Below are positions 48,170 to 57,265 of a stretch of DNA of 64,000 bases, one piece after another (within the stretch, counting starts at the first letter, position 1; each line of letters starts with the position of its first letter). This DNA is from Bacteroidetes bacterium UBA7662 (GTDB lineage Bacteria > Bacteroidota > Bacteroidia > UBA7662). The notes beneath the pieces are model-generated. The model worked only from the letters and a program-made list of their open reading frames with translations, was not told the DNA's origin and did no database searches. A program made the translations under genes and the position numbers. The stretch is taken from assembly GCA_002483345.1 (NCBI GenBank), contig DLHS01000007.1, positions 62,001 to 126,000 on the forward strand, read 5' to 3'.

Positions 48170-48186
48170 ACTTTGAAATACAAAGT
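48170..48186 (+). promoter_or_regulatory. Palindromic operator ACTTTG-N5-CAAAGT, copy 2
   Basis: ACTTTGAAATACAAAGT differs from copy 1 at 47199 only by two swapped central bases. Downstream bases are also alike (TTCTTTTA against TACTTTTA). It overlaps a TCACTTTG box and precedes the DUF4153 ATG by 57 bases. Confidence 0.65.
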
Positions 48187-48243
48187 TCTTTTAATAGCCA
48201 TAGCAAGTCACAAAACTTAAAGAAATCAATCAACAGAAACAGC

Positions 48244-49488
48244 ATGGAAAACAAAATTCTTTCAAATCTCCAAAATCCCGGGCAGCTTGAAAAGTTGTAC
48301 AGGGAAGACAAAACAGCTTTTAAACAGGCATTTAATACGCTGTATCCTGACCTTACTGACCGTACCCTGGCAGCCTGCTGGTATGAGCGCCTGAACTACG
48401 GAAGTAGTGTAGCAAGCCGGACAACGGGTAAAGAGCTCTTGTTTGTGTTGATAGCTTCTCTGCTGGCAGGACTCATTGCCAGACTCCCTGCTCTTTTAAC
48501 CTTAAGTGAAGACTTTTTCTATCCCAGAAATGTGGGTTTTATCTTTTTCCCGCTACTGACAGCTTACTTTTCGTGGAAAAACCAGCTTTCATCCGGTAAA
48601 ATTGCCTTGCTAACCCTGGCAACATTCATAAGCCTGGTATTTATCAATGTCATGCCAGATGATAAAAACAGCGATACCCTGATTTTATCCTGTGCCCACT
48701 TGCTTTTATTTCTCTGGGCGTTGTTGGGATTTGCTTTTACAGGCGGAGAGCGGGCTATGAGCGAAAAAAGGCTGGGCTTTTTAAAGTATAACGGCGATCT
48801 GGTGGTCATGACAACCCTGATGCTCATAGCAGGAGGTATCTTGTCGGGCATAACCATTGGTCTTTTCTCACTGATTGGATTTGATATTGCGGAATTTTAT
48901 TTTGAGAACATAGCTGTTTTGGGTCTGGCCGCCTCTCCCATCATAGGTACCTACCTAACCCGGGCCAATCCCCAGTTAGTGGGTAAGGTTTCTCCGGTTA
49001 TCGCCAGAATATTCAGCCCGCTGGTGTTGGTCATGCTGGTGATATACCTTATTGCAGTGGTTTATTCAGGCAAAAACCCATACAATGACCGGGAGTTTCT
49101 GTTGATTTTTAATGTCTTGCTGATCGGGGTAATGGCTCTTATTTTCTTTTCTATAGCAGAAACCTCCGGGAAGCATAAAACCAATGCGCAGATCTGGGTT
49201 TTGCTGTTGTTGGCAGTGGTAACCATGTTGGTAAATGGGGTAGCACTTTCGGCCATCTTGTTCCGCATTGCGGAATGGGGCATTACACCCAACCGGGCTG
49301 CGGTTCTGGGAAGTAATGTACTGATGTTAATCAACCTTCTTTTGGTGGCAAGGCAGTTGTTCAGGGTGATTTCAAATAAAAAGGAACTGTCAGGGGTAGG
49401 GAAATTGATGGCCACTTATCTGCCTGTATATGCCCTTTGGTCTATGGTGGTAACATTTATATTCCCCTTCCTTTTTGGGTTCAGATAG
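48244..49488 (+). CDS. DUF4153 polytopic membrane protein
   Basis: The 414-residue inner-membrane protein has a soluble N-terminal segment of about 60 residues and around ten helices. The C-terminal half has the most typical DUF4153 stretch (LFRIAEWGITPNRAAVLGSNVLMLINLLLVARQLFRVI). DUF4153 proteins are uncharacterised; in this phylum they commonly sit with the winged-helix regulator found upstream. The start at 48244 follows a long A/T-rich leader, while the in-frame upstream codons are Asn/Ser/Lys-rich and not protein-like. The second copy of the shared palindrome lies at its probable promoter, so it should be co-regulated with the unit at 47224. Confidence 0.85.
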   Translation: MENKILSNLQNPGQLEKLYREDKTAFKQAFNTLYPDLTDRTLAACWYERLNYGSSVASRTTGKELLFVLIASLLAGLIARLPALLTLSEDFFYPRNVGFIFFPLLTAYFSWKNQLSSGKIALLTLATFISLVFINVMPDDKNSDTLILSCAHLLLFLWALLGFAFTGGERAMSEKRLGFLKYNGDLVVMTTLMLIAGGILSGITIGLFSLIGFDIAEFYFENIAVLGLAASPIIGTYLTRANPQLVGKVSPVIARIFSPLVLVMLVIYLIAVVYSGKNPYNDREFLLIFNVLLIGVMALIFFSIAETSGKHKTNAQIWVLLLLAVVTMLVNGVALSAILFRIAEWGITPNRAAVLGSNVLMLINLLLVARQLFRVISNKKELSGVGKLMATYLPVYALWSMVVTFIFPFLFGFR

Positions 49489-49640
49489 GGGGAGTTGGAG
49501 GGTAGCGTGTGGAGATGGGAGCAGGGGACTGTCTTCAGGACCGGGCAGCGGTTCTGAAGGCAACTACCTTTCTCCCTGACATTCATAGACTAAAGTAACC
49601 CGTTCATCGAATAGCGCCCTCTATCACAGGACTGACGTGG

Positions 49641-49648
49641 TATTTTTG
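49641..49648 (+). promoter_or_regulatory. -7 box four bases before the PAS-protein ATG
   Basis: TATTTTTG is an exact TAnnTTTG match and ends four bases before the ATG at 49653. If used, the transcript would be leaderless. No -33 TTG is visible. Confidence 0.45.
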
Positions 49649-49652
49649 AATC

Positions 49653-52265
49653 ATGATTTACAATGTGCTCCAGGGAATTCCTTTTCCGGTTCTTGTCCTG
49701 ACCGGCGATGGCAATCAGCTTAAGCCTGTCTTTCAAAATCTTTCTTTTGAAAAACACTTCGTCTGTGAACGGCAGCCGCTTATAAATTGGGAGGACTTAA
49801 TTGGCAAATTCGGTGGAGAAAAAATAGCGGCGGGATTTCCCATATCCCGGCTGGTATATGACCATGCAGGCAGTACCCTGCCGGTCGAAATTAACCCGGG
49901 TATGCTGAGAAAACCAGATAAATACTGGTATAATCTTCATATTGAGCACATGCAGCAGACCGAAGAGGCCTGGCTTCTGACCTTTGAACCTTTATCCTTA
50001 CAGACAAATTACACCCAAAAGGTAGTTGACAGAATGCTTGATCTCGCGGTGATTCTGGATGAGGACAGGAATATTCTTTATGCAAACAGCCCGGCTAAAA
50101 CCTCTTATGGTTACGAACCGACAGATCTGGTAGGTGTAAACATACTTACACTGATTCCTCCCGAAGACCTCGAATATACCCTGCAAGCTTCTGCTAAACT
50201 CCGTAAAGAAAGGAAACTTCAGCATTTCAACACCCGTGTCCGCCATGCAGAAGGGCATTATGTACCTGTCAGCTTATCCATACACTGGGATTTTAAACTG
50301 AAACAATCTACCTGCATTATACGCGATGTGTCGGAAGTAACACAGCTACAATCAGATTATAACCGTCTCAATTCCGAATATGTTGATTTGATGGAATTGT
50401 GTCCGTTACCACTGTGGATTTATGAGGTAGATACCCTGAAAATAATCAAAGTCAATACGGCTGCCCTGAACCATTATGGGTATAGCAGGGAAGAGTTTTT
50501 GTCGTTTACCTTGTTAAATCTGAGACCTGAGTCTGAATATGAAAACCTGATTCAGGCGATTGAAAAGGTTAAGGAGACCAGTACAGGTGCCAGTGCAGGG
50601 CAGTATCGGCATAAGATCAAAAGCGGAAAGGAAATAGTTGTTGAGATTTCCGGCAGCATTACCTATCTGGGAGGCAAGAAGTGCGAAATTATCATTGCCA
50701 ACGATGTTACCAATCTGCTGATGAGCAACAAGAGGTTGGAAGAGAAGTCTATCTACCTGGCTGCTATCAACGAACTTTGTTTGAACATGCTTACGGGCAG
50801 TTCCTGGTTGCAGTCGCTTACCGACAGTTTTCCCGCCCTGGCCAGATCACTGAATGCCGACCGCGCTTATTATTTTGAGTTTCACCAGGATGACACCAAT
50901 CAGGAATGGCTGATCAGCCAGAAGACAGCCTGGTCGTCGGCTTTGGTGACAGTCCAACATGATAACCCTGATTTACAGAATATCCCTTCAGAGCTGGTAG
51001 ATGAATTCATTCAGGAAATAAAGAAAAACGGCTTTTATTCTGCGATTACACCACTTACCAAACAGAATCTCCTGCGGGAACTGCTCGAAAGCCAGCAGAT
51101 ACTATCACTTTGTATAATTCCCGTATATGATTCCGGGAAGCTTAAGGGCATGATTGGTTTCGATGACTGTCACAATTATCGTCCGTGGAGAGAAGCAGAG
51201 TTGAGTTATTTGCAGACAATCCGTAACATAGCCGAGCAGGCTTTACTCAATGAAATAACCCTGTTTAAAGTTCATGACCTCGATTTCCGGTTAAACAGTC
51301 TCATCAACAACCTGCCGGGTATCACCTATCGCTGTAAAGGAGACGATAAATACACCACCATCTTCATCAGCGAACAGTTTGAGGTAATTACCGGATACAG
51401 TACTGCCGACCTGGTAGGTGGTAAAATTTACTTCACGGATATCATTCATCCCGACGACCTGGCCCACACCTTCGAGTATCTCCAACTGGCTGATGAGGAA
51501 GGCGTTTTTGAGCTGGAGTACAGGATCATCACGGCCTCAGGTCACATTATCTATGTGCAGGAGAAGGGAACCGTTTTCTACGACAAACAAGGCCGGCCGG
51601 ATTATCTGGAGGGGCTTATTTTCGACATTACGGATGCTCACAGGCATCGGGAAGAAATCGATAAAAACCTGGATCGACTGCAGCTTATTTTCAGGGCATC
51701 CAATGAAGCCATGTGTGACTGGGATATCCAAAACGATCATTGTGTGTGGGGAGATGGCTTCCGGGAGGTATTCGGATACAACCTGGATACTTATGATAAT
51801 TATCTCTGGTCGAACAACATTTACCCGGAGGACCGCAACAGTGTGCTTGAAATGCTTGACAAGGTGATGAAAGACCCCGGGCAGGATATTTTTTATATGG
51901 AATACCGCTTTTTGTATGCCAACCGTAAGATTGCCTATATACAACACCGGGGTATATTCCAGCGCAATGCGGATGGCAAACCTATCCGGGCAGTGGGTTC
52001 CTTCCGCGACATTACAGATATCCGGGACTCACAGCAAAAAATAATGCTCAAAAACAACCAGCTAAGGGAAATCGCCTGGATGCAATCACATAAGTTAAGG
52101 GCTCCGGTTGCAAGGATTCTGGCCTTGCTGCAACTGCTTGAACTGGAGGGCAGATTACCCGAGGTAGTACAGGAGGAGTTTAAACTTATTCTTAATTCTG
52201 CAGCAGAACTCGATATGCTGATTAAAAGTGTGGTCAATAAAACAGGCAGCGTACCGGTAGTCTGA
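49653..52265 (+). CDS. Multi-PAS/GAF sensor protein ending at a histidine-kinase dimerisation domain
   Basis: The 870-residue soluble protein has about five PAS modules and one GAF domain. A degenerate N-terminal PAS is followed by PAS at about 125-230 (DLAVILDEDRNILYANSPA) and 245-355 (LCPLPLWIYEVDTLKIIKVN), GAF at about 370-540 (SLNADRAYYFEF, IPVYDSGKLKGMIGFDDC), and PAS at about 550-670 and 680-795 (both PAS_3-like). The C-terminus has a phospho-acceptor-type helix with His813 in SHKLRAPVARILALLQLLEL, but only 57 residues follow, so the ATP-binding domain is missing. No frameshift remnant of an ATPase domain is seen downstream. It may be trans-phosphorylated by a partner kinase or act without phosphorylation. 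It stands alone and no response regulator is adjacent. Confidence 0.88.
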   Translation: MIYNVLQGIPFPVLVLTGDGNQLKPVFQNLSFEKHFVCERQPLINWEDLIGKFGGEKIAAGFPISRLVYDHAGSTLPVEINPGMLRKPDKYWYNLHIEHMQQTEEAWLLTFEPLSLQTNYTQKVVDRMLDLAVILDEDRNILYANSPAKTSYGYEPTDLVGVNILTLIPPEDLEYTLQASAKLRKERKLQHFNTRVRHAEGHYVPVSLSIHWDFKLKQSTCIIRDVSEVTQLQSDYNRLNSEYVDLMELCPLPLWIYEVDTLKIIKVNTAALNHYGYSREEFLSFTLLNLRPESEYENLIQAIEKVKETSTGASAGQYRHKIKSGKEIVVEISGSITYLGGKKCEIIIANDVTNLLMSNKRLEEKSIYLAAINELCLNMLTGSSWLQSLTDSFPALARSLNADRAYYFEFHQDDTNQEWLISQKTAWSSALVTVQHDNPDLQNIPSELVDEFIQEIKKNGFYSAITPLTKQNLLRELLESQQILSLCIIPVYDSGKLKGMIGFDDCHNYRPWREAELSYLQTIRNIAEQALLNEITLFKVHDLDFRLNSLINNLPGITYRCKGDDKYTTIFISEQFEVITGYSTADLVGGKIYFTDIIHPDDLAHTFEYLQLADEEGVFELEYRIITASGHIIYVQEKGTVFYDKQGRPDYLEGLIFDITDAHRHREEIDKNLDRLQLIFRASNEAMCDWDIQNDHCVWGDGFREVFGYNLDTYDNYLWSNNIYPEDRNSVLEMLDKVMKDPGQDIFYMEYRFLYANRKIAYIQHRGIFQRNADGKPIRAVGSFRDITDIRDSQQKIMLKNNQLREIAWMQSHKLRAPVARILALLQLLELEGRLPEVVQEEFKLILNSAAELDMLIKSVVNKTGSVPVV

Positions 52266-52279
52266 AACTGTATTTTTCC

Positions 52280-52540
52280 CTAAATGGCCAGGTCTGCCTC
52301 CTCCGAGGTGGTTTTTGGATGTTTTTTTCTCGCCATGATTGCCAGCCCGAATGTCAGTAATCCAGGTCTCCAGATGAACATGACCGATAGGATAACCCAT
52401 TTCCCGGGATCCGATAAGCTGCCGGGGATGCCTGTACTCAAACCAACGGTTGTCAGGGCTGTCATGGCCTGGAAAAAAGAAACCAAAAGTTTTATCTCCC
52501 AGATGACTGACAGAAGGCTCGAAAAGTAAATAAGCAGGGA
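52280..52540 (-). pseudogene. C-terminal remnant of a TrkH/KtrB-type potassium transporter
   Basis: Translated on the minus strand from 52540, the frame gives SLLIYFSSLLSVIWEIK then FFQAMTALTTVGLSTGIPG and a last helix MFIWRPGLLTFGLAIMARKK. These match the final filter/pore region (TVGLSTG) and closing helix (usually MFIGRxGPLT) of Trk/Ktr potassium-uptake subunits. An in-frame stop at 52541-52543 lies directly upstream and no further transporter sequence is seen beyond it, where the glycosyltransferase gene begins. The Gly to Trp change in the GRxG motif supports decay. It is about 87 residues against the usual 450-600, so most of the gene has been deleted. Confidence 0.75.
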
Positions 52541-52594
52541 TTAGAGAGACAATACGCGGACTTCAGGGGTAGTGAGCCATGGCTCCGGAGATGT

Positions 52595-54220
52595 TTAATT
52601 CCCAACCACCCGCCAGGTCACAAACCGTCCGCGGTCGCTTACCCAGCCTTCGTGGGAGGCTAAAAGATGGTAATCCAGATCCAGGGCTTCAAAAGCGGCC
52701 CAGTCTTCATCGTTGAAGATCAGAACTGCGGGTTGGCCGGATGTCAGAATGGCTGCCCACTGTTCAGCGGCATAAGCCTCCTGATAGACATATCCCCGGC
52801 GGGCGATGTAATAGGGCAGCGAGGGGAGCTGAAAATTACGGGTAAAATAAATGGTGGTGCCTTCAGGCACTTCTGCAGCGATGGTAGCAGCTACGGTTTT
52901 GGTTGCGCCGCGTAATGGTTCAATGCCGGGCAACACAAAAAGCCAGGCTGCCAGTAAAAAACCAAAGGTCTGGGTCAGTATGCCGCCCACTACTTTTTCG
53001 TAACGGGAGGTCCACGCCTGGAAGAGTACCCAGATGGTGATCAGAGAGGTGAGAAAAGAGAGGAGAGAGGCGATGATAAACACCTGTGTGTTTACCAGGG
53101 GTTTTACCGCGAGGGGGAGAGAGATGGAAAGGGTCAGCCACAACAGGCCGTATAAAACCATACCCAGTTGCAGGCTCAGCTCGTTTTTGAAGGCGTGTTC
53201 ACGCAGTTTTACGGCAGTACGGCCCAGTAACAAGGCCATGGCAGGATATGCGCCCAGCGCGTATGCAGGGAGTTTGCTGCGCATTCCTTCGTAAATCAGC
53301 CAGCCGCTGACGAGCCATACCGCCAGATACAGATCGGTTTTGTCAGGGTTCCGGAATTTGAAGTTGGCAAAAAGATCGCGGAAGGCTTTGAACAGCAGCA
53401 GCGTCCAGGGCAGAAAGGCAATCAGCAGGGTGATGAGGTAATAACCCGGAGGGCCGGTTTGCCCCAGCACTTCACCCCCTACCCGGCGGAAGGTGTACCA
53501 GTCAATCATCCAGCGGATGAAAACACCGTCGTCGGTTAGCCAGGCGAGGCGACCCCAGGCCAGCAACGGCAGGGCAGCCAGCGGAAACAACAGCCAGGGA
53601 TGAAACTTCACAAAACGCAGACGGTCGGCATGGAAAAGCAATAATAAACCCAGCATGCCGAAGGTGAGGATAAGCACCGGCGGACCTTTGACCAGCAATG
53701 CACCCGCCACTCCCAGTACAAACCACCACCGGTCCTGTCGCTGGCCTGTATGGAAGAAGTTGATGATGGCCAAAGCGGCAACGGTCTCAAAAAACAGCAG
53801 CATGGCATCAGTCACGGCTATTTTGACCAGATGGGGCAGAAACAGATTGGCGAGCAGAATCACCGAAGCGGCCAGTGCGGTATCGCGGCCAAAAACCCTT
53901 TTACCCTGCCAGCCTACCCATAAGGCGGTTCCCAGCACGCTGAGGAGCGCCGGAAGCCGCACCGCCCATTCGCTGAAACCGAAAAGGCTGTTCGAAATGG
54001 CAATGCTCCAGAAATAAAGAGGCGTTTTGCGGTGAATCTCACTCCAGGTGAAATCCGGTATCAGCCAATCACCGGTAGTAACCATCTTCCAGGCAAATGC
54101 GGCGTAAGCCGATTCATCCTGATCCCACAAACTCAGCCAGCAACCGGCAAACAGGCTCAGCCCCCCAAGCACATACACGAGGGTCAGGAAACGCGGCTGT
54201 GCCAGGAGCTGTTTGAACAT
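52595..54220 (-). CDS. PMT/ArnT-type integral membrane glycosyltransferase
   Basis: The 541-residue protein has about 12 helices and the N-terminal loop typical of the GT39/GT83 group: LWDQDESAYAAFAWKMVTTGDWLIPDFTWSEIHRKTPLYFWSIA, with the acidic D-E pair that positions the polyprenyl-phosphate sugar. Family members such as ArnT and bacterial PMT-like enzymes transfer a sugar from a lipid carrier to lipid A or proteins on the periplasmic side. The C-terminal soluble part (EVPEGTTIYFTRNFQLPSLPYYIARRGYVYQEAYA) is also usual. It starts two bases after the glyS stop codon and so shares its transcript, although the two functions are unrelated. Confidence 0.88.
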   Translation of the reverse strand: MFKQLLAQPRFLTLVYVLGGLSLFAGCWLSLWDQDESAYAAFAWKMVTTGDWLIPDFTWSEIHRKTPLYFWSIAISNSLFGFSEWAVRLPALLSVLGTALWVGWQGKRVFGRDTALAASVILLANLFLPHLVKIAVTDAMLLFFETVAALAIINFFHTGQRQDRWWFVLGVAGALLVKGPPVLILTFGMLGLLLLFHADRLRFVKFHPWLLFPLAALPLLAWGRLAWLTDDGVFIRWMIDWYTFRRVGGEVLGQTGPPGYYLITLLIAFLPWTLLLFKAFRDLFANFKFRNPDKTDLYLAVWLVSGWLIYEGMRSKLPAYALGAYPAMALLLGRTAVKLREHAFKNELSLQLGMVLYGLLWLTLSISLPLAVKPLVNTQVFIIASLLSFLTSLITIWVLFQAWTSRYEKVVGGILTQTFGFLLAAWLFVLPGIEPLRGATKTVAATIAAEVPEGTTIYFTRNFQLPSLPYYIARRGYVYQEAYAAEQWAAILTSGQPAVLIFNDEDWAAFEALDLDYHLLASHEGWVSDRGRFVTWRVVGN

Positions 54221-54222
54221 GT

Positions 54223-55764
54223 TTACATCAGTTTGGCCAGAGCCGTGCTCATTTCCACTTCACCGGCTATCAGCTGTTCTACAGCGCTCAAAGCAATACG
54301 CTCCTGCTGCATGCTGTCGCGGTAGCGGATGGTGACGGTGTTGTTTTCGAGCGTTTCGTGATCGATGGTAATGCAGAAAGGCGTTCCCAGCGCATCCTGG
54401 CGGCGGTAACGTTTCCCTATGCTGTCTTTTTCGTCGTACTGGCAGTTGAAACGCAGCTGTAGCTGACTCATCAGCTTGCGGGCCATTTCGGGCAGACCGT
54501 CTTTTTTGATTAGGGGAAGAACGGCTACTTTCACAGGTGCCAGTACCGGCGGTATGCGCAATACCACGCGCTCGCTGCCATCTTCCAGTTTTTCTTCCTG
54601 GTAAGCGCGGCTGAGGACTGCCAGAAAGAGGCGATCGAGCCCCACCGAGGTTTCTACCACGTAGGGGACATAACTTTCGTTGGTTTCCGGGTCGAAATAG
54701 CGGAGTTTTTTGCCGCTGAATTGTTCGTGGGCGCCCAGATCGAAGTCTGTACGGCTGTGGATGCCTTCCAGTTCTTTGAAGCCAAAGGGAAAATCGAACT
54801 CAATGTCGCAGGCGGCATTGGCGTAGTGGGCGAGTTTGAGGTGGTCGTGAAAACGGTAGGCACCGGCCGGAAAACCGAGTGAGCGATGCCATGCCATGCG
54901 TTTTTCCTTCCAGCTGTTGTACCATTCCATTTCGGTGCCGGGGCGGACGAAAAACTGCATCTCCATCTGCTCAAACTCCCGCATACGGAAAATGAACTGC
55001 CTGGCTACAATCTCGTTGCGGAAGGCTTTCCCCGTTTGGGCGATGCCGAAAGGAATCTTCATGCGACCGCTTTTCTGCACATTCAGGAAGTTCACGAAAA
55101 TCCCCTGAGCGGTTTCGGGGCGGAGGTAAATTTTACTCGAATCACCGGCTACCGAACCCAGTTCGGTGCTGAACATGAGGTTGAACTGCCGCACTTCCGT
55201 CCAGTTGCGGGTGCCGCTGATGGGGCATACAATCTCCAGATCCAGGATAATCTGTCGGACTTCCTCCAGATTATTCTCTTCCAGCGCTGTTTTGAAGCGG
55301 CTGTTGATAGCGTCTATTTTCTCCTGGTTGCGGAGTACGTTGGGGTTGGTGGCGAGAAACTGGGCTTCATCAAAACTATCCCCGAAACGGCCTTTGGCCT
55401 TCTCCACCTCCTTCGAAATTTTACCTTCTATTTTGGCTACATGCTCTTCAATGAGCACATCGGCCCGGTAGCGTTTTTTGCTGTCTTTGTTGTCTATGAG
55501 CGGATCGTTGAACGCGTCTACATGCCCCGAAGCTTTCCAGGTGGTGGGGTGCATGAAAATGGCAGCATCGATGCCCACAATGTTTTCGTGCAGTTGTACC
55601 ATGGCCTTCCACCAGTATTCCCGGATGTTTTTTTTGAGCTCGGCACCCATCTGACCGTAATCATACACAGCCGAAAGGCCGTCGTAAATCTCACTTGATG
55701 GGAAAACGAAGCCATACTCCTTGGCATGGGCAATTACATTCTTGAAAATATCGTCGGCGTTCAT
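54223..55764 (-). CDS. glyS: Glycyl-tRNA synthetase (dimeric alpha2 type)
   Basis: The 513-residue class II enzyme attaches glycine to tRNA-Gly. It is the eukaryote/Gram-positive-type single-chain form. Features are an N-terminal EYGFVFPSSEIYDGLSAVYDYGQMGAELK, motif 2 around FRNEIVARQFIFRMREFEQMEMQFF, SVGLDRLFLAVLSRAYQEE as motif 3, and a C-terminal anticodon-binding domain (LAPVKVAVLPLIKKDGLPEMARKL). A perfect TATCTTTG box lies five bases before the ATG. The start is unambiguous. The glycosyltransferase gene follows after two bases. Confidence 0.96.
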   Translation of the reverse strand: MNADDIFKNVIAHAKEYGFVFPSSEIYDGLSAVYDYGQMGAELKKNIREYWWKAMVQLHENIVGIDAAIFMHPTTWKASGHVDAFNDPLIDNKDSKKRYRADVLIEEHVAKIEGKISKEVEKAKGRFGDSFDEAQFLATNPNVLRNQEKIDAINSRFKTALEENNLEEVRQIILDLEIVCPISGTRNWTEVRQFNLMFSTELGSVAGDSSKIYLRPETAQGIFVNFLNVQKSGRMKIPFGIAQTGKAFRNEIVARQFIFRMREFEQMEMQFFVRPGTEMEWYNSWKEKRMAWHRSLGFPAGAYRFHDHLKLAHYANAACDIEFDFPFGFKELEGIHSRTDFDLGAHEQFSGKKLRYFDPETNESYVPYVVETSVGLDRLFLAVLSRAYQEEKLEDGSERVVLRIPPVLAPVKVAVLPLIKKDGLPEMARKLMSQLQLRFNCQYDEKDSIGKRYRRQDALGTPFCITIDHETLENNTVTIRYRDSMQQERIALSAVEQLIAGEVEMSTALAKLM

Positions 55765-55769
55765 GCCTG

Positions 55770-55777
55770 CAAAGATA
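55770..55777 (-). promoter_or_regulatory. -7 promoter box of glyS, five bases before the ATG
   Basis: The minus strand reads TATCTTTG then CAGGC and the glyS ATG. The box is identical to that of metG, and the start point should coincide with the ATG. Confidence 0.6.
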
Positions 55778-55803
55778 GAATTACCCGCCTACTCCTTTAT
55801 ATG

Positions 55804-57156
55804 TCACACACTTTGTTCTTCATTTAGATTTTCACTGACAATTGGCTGGCGTTTGAGGTAGAAAAGACCCAGACCCCCGGCGATTACCGAGGAGACCAGT
55901 ATACCCAGCTTCGCTTCCAGCCGGTCGATGGGCGCCGTCAGCGCCAGTTCCGTGATGAACAGCGACATGGTGAAGCCTATCCCTGCCAGCAAGGCCACCC
56001 CGTAAATATGAGGCCAACGCGCGTTTTTGGGTAATTCAGCCAGTTTCAGCCATACCAGCAGCTTACACACGCCGGCTATACCCACAAATTTGCCAACCAC
56101 CAGTCCGAACATCACCCCGAGACTTACCGGACTGATGATGATGTCCATAAAGTCACCGGTTATCTCCACCCCCGCATTTGCCAGCGCAAAAAGCGGCATG
56201 ATGACAAAGGAAATGACCGGATGAAGGGTGTGTTCAAGCTTTTGCAAAGGCGTTTCAGCATTCATATTCGCCAGTTTCATGCGTTCAATCAGGTGCTGCT
56301 GCTCACCGGTGAGGAAGGGATTGCCATTGGGTTCGCTGGCCTCAAACCGACCCATCAGCCCCCGCATACGGACCATGAACTGCTCTTCGTTAATCTTGGC
56401 CCTGCCGGGAATGGCAAAAGCAGCCAGCACCCCGGCTATGGTAGCGTGGATACCCGACAGCAAAAAGGCCGTCCATAAACCCCCGATGCCCAGCAGGGCA
56501 TAAAAGGTTGTGGAGCGAACACCCAGCCGGTTGGCCATCAGCAACGCGGCCAGAAAGCTGGCGCCTATCATCAGATTCCCGAAAGAGATATCGGAAGTAT
56601 AAAAGAAAGCGATCACCAATACCGCACCCAGGTCATCGACGATGGCCAGGGCTGTCAGGAAAATTTTAATACTCAGCGGTACTCTTTTACTCACTAGCGA
56701 AAGTAATCCCAGGGAAAAGGCTATGTCGGTGGCCATGGGAATACCCCATCCGCCTGCAGCACGGGTACCATCGTTGAAGGCCATGTACAACAGCGCCGGA
56801 ACCAGCATGCCCCCGAAGGCTGCGCCGACAGGTAGAATGCTTTGTTTGAAGGTGGACAACTCTCCGGCAAGTATTTCTCTTTTGATTTCAAGACCTACCA
56901 CAAAAAAGAAAACCGCCATCAGGCCGTCGTTGATCCAGTGATGCAGGGGTTGGTCGATGCTGAAAGTGCCGAAGGCGAAAGAAAAGTGGGTTTGCCAGAG
57001 GTGGTGGTAGCTGTCTTTCCAGGGTGAATTGGCCCATATTAGGGCAACAATGGCCATAAAAAACAGTAAAAAGCCGGCATTGGATTCGTTTTTCCCGAAG
57101 GTACGGAGGGGACTCAACAAATAATCGATGGGTGATTTTTCCACTTTGTGATACAT
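55804..57156 (-). CDS. nhaA: Na+/H+ antiporter NhaA
   Basis: The 450-residue inner-membrane antiporter exchanges internal sodium for external protons. NhaA signatures are clear: NSPWKDSYHHLWQTHFSFAF, LHHWINDGLMAVFFFVVGLEIKRE, and AGGWGIPMATDIAFSLGLLSLV with the ion-binding Asp pair in the following FLTALAIVDDLGAVLVIAFFY. MPLFALANAGVEI and LLAGIGFTMSLFITELAL complete the set. The ATG at 57156 is used; a TTG nine bases upstream belongs to a TAAAATTG promoter-like box. It is monocistronic and convergent to nothing nearby. It suggests a habitat with sodium or alkaline stress. Confidence 0.96.
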   Translation of the reverse strand: MYHKVEKSPIDYLLSPLRTFGKNESNAGFLLFFMAIVALIWANSPWKDSYHHLWQTHFSFAFGTFSIDQPLHHWINDGLMAVFFFVVGLEIKREILAGELSTFKQSILPVGAAFGGMLVPALLYMAFNDGTRAAGGWGIPMATDIAFSLGLLSLVSKRVPLSIKIFLTALAIVDDLGAVLVIAFFYTSDISFGNLMIGASFLAALLMANRLGVRSTTFYALLGIGGLWTAFLLSGIHATIAGVLAAFAIPGRAKINEEQFMVRMRGLMGRFEASEPNGNPFLTGEQQHLIERMKLANMNAETPLQKLEHTLHPVISFVIMPLFALANAGVEITGDFMDIIISPVSLGVMFGLVVGKFVGIAGVCKLLVWLKLAELPKNARWPHIYGVALLAGIGFTMSLFITELALTAPIDRLEAKLGILVSSVIAGGLGLFYLKRQPIVSENLNEEQSV

Positions 57157-57252
57157 GAACGGCAATTTTAAGTCTCTGCTGCTAAGCGAATTTTAATTGA
57201 ATGTTAAATGCAGTAACGCGTGGCTAACCCTTTCGGACTGAGCCTTTTTTGG

Positions 57253-57260
57253 TATTTTTG
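57253..57260 (+). promoter_or_regulatory. -7 box five bases before the ATG at 57266
   Basis: TATTTTTG is an exact consensus match and is followed by AAGCA and the ATG. TTTC stands 19 bases upstream as a poor -33. A leaderless transcript is predicted. Confidence 0.5.
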
Positions 57261-57265
57261 AAGCA

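Noticed and set aside
54886..55698. 270-codon open frame antisense to glyS
   Set aside because: It lies wholly inside glyS, whose motifs are unambiguous, and its translation has no recognisable pattern.
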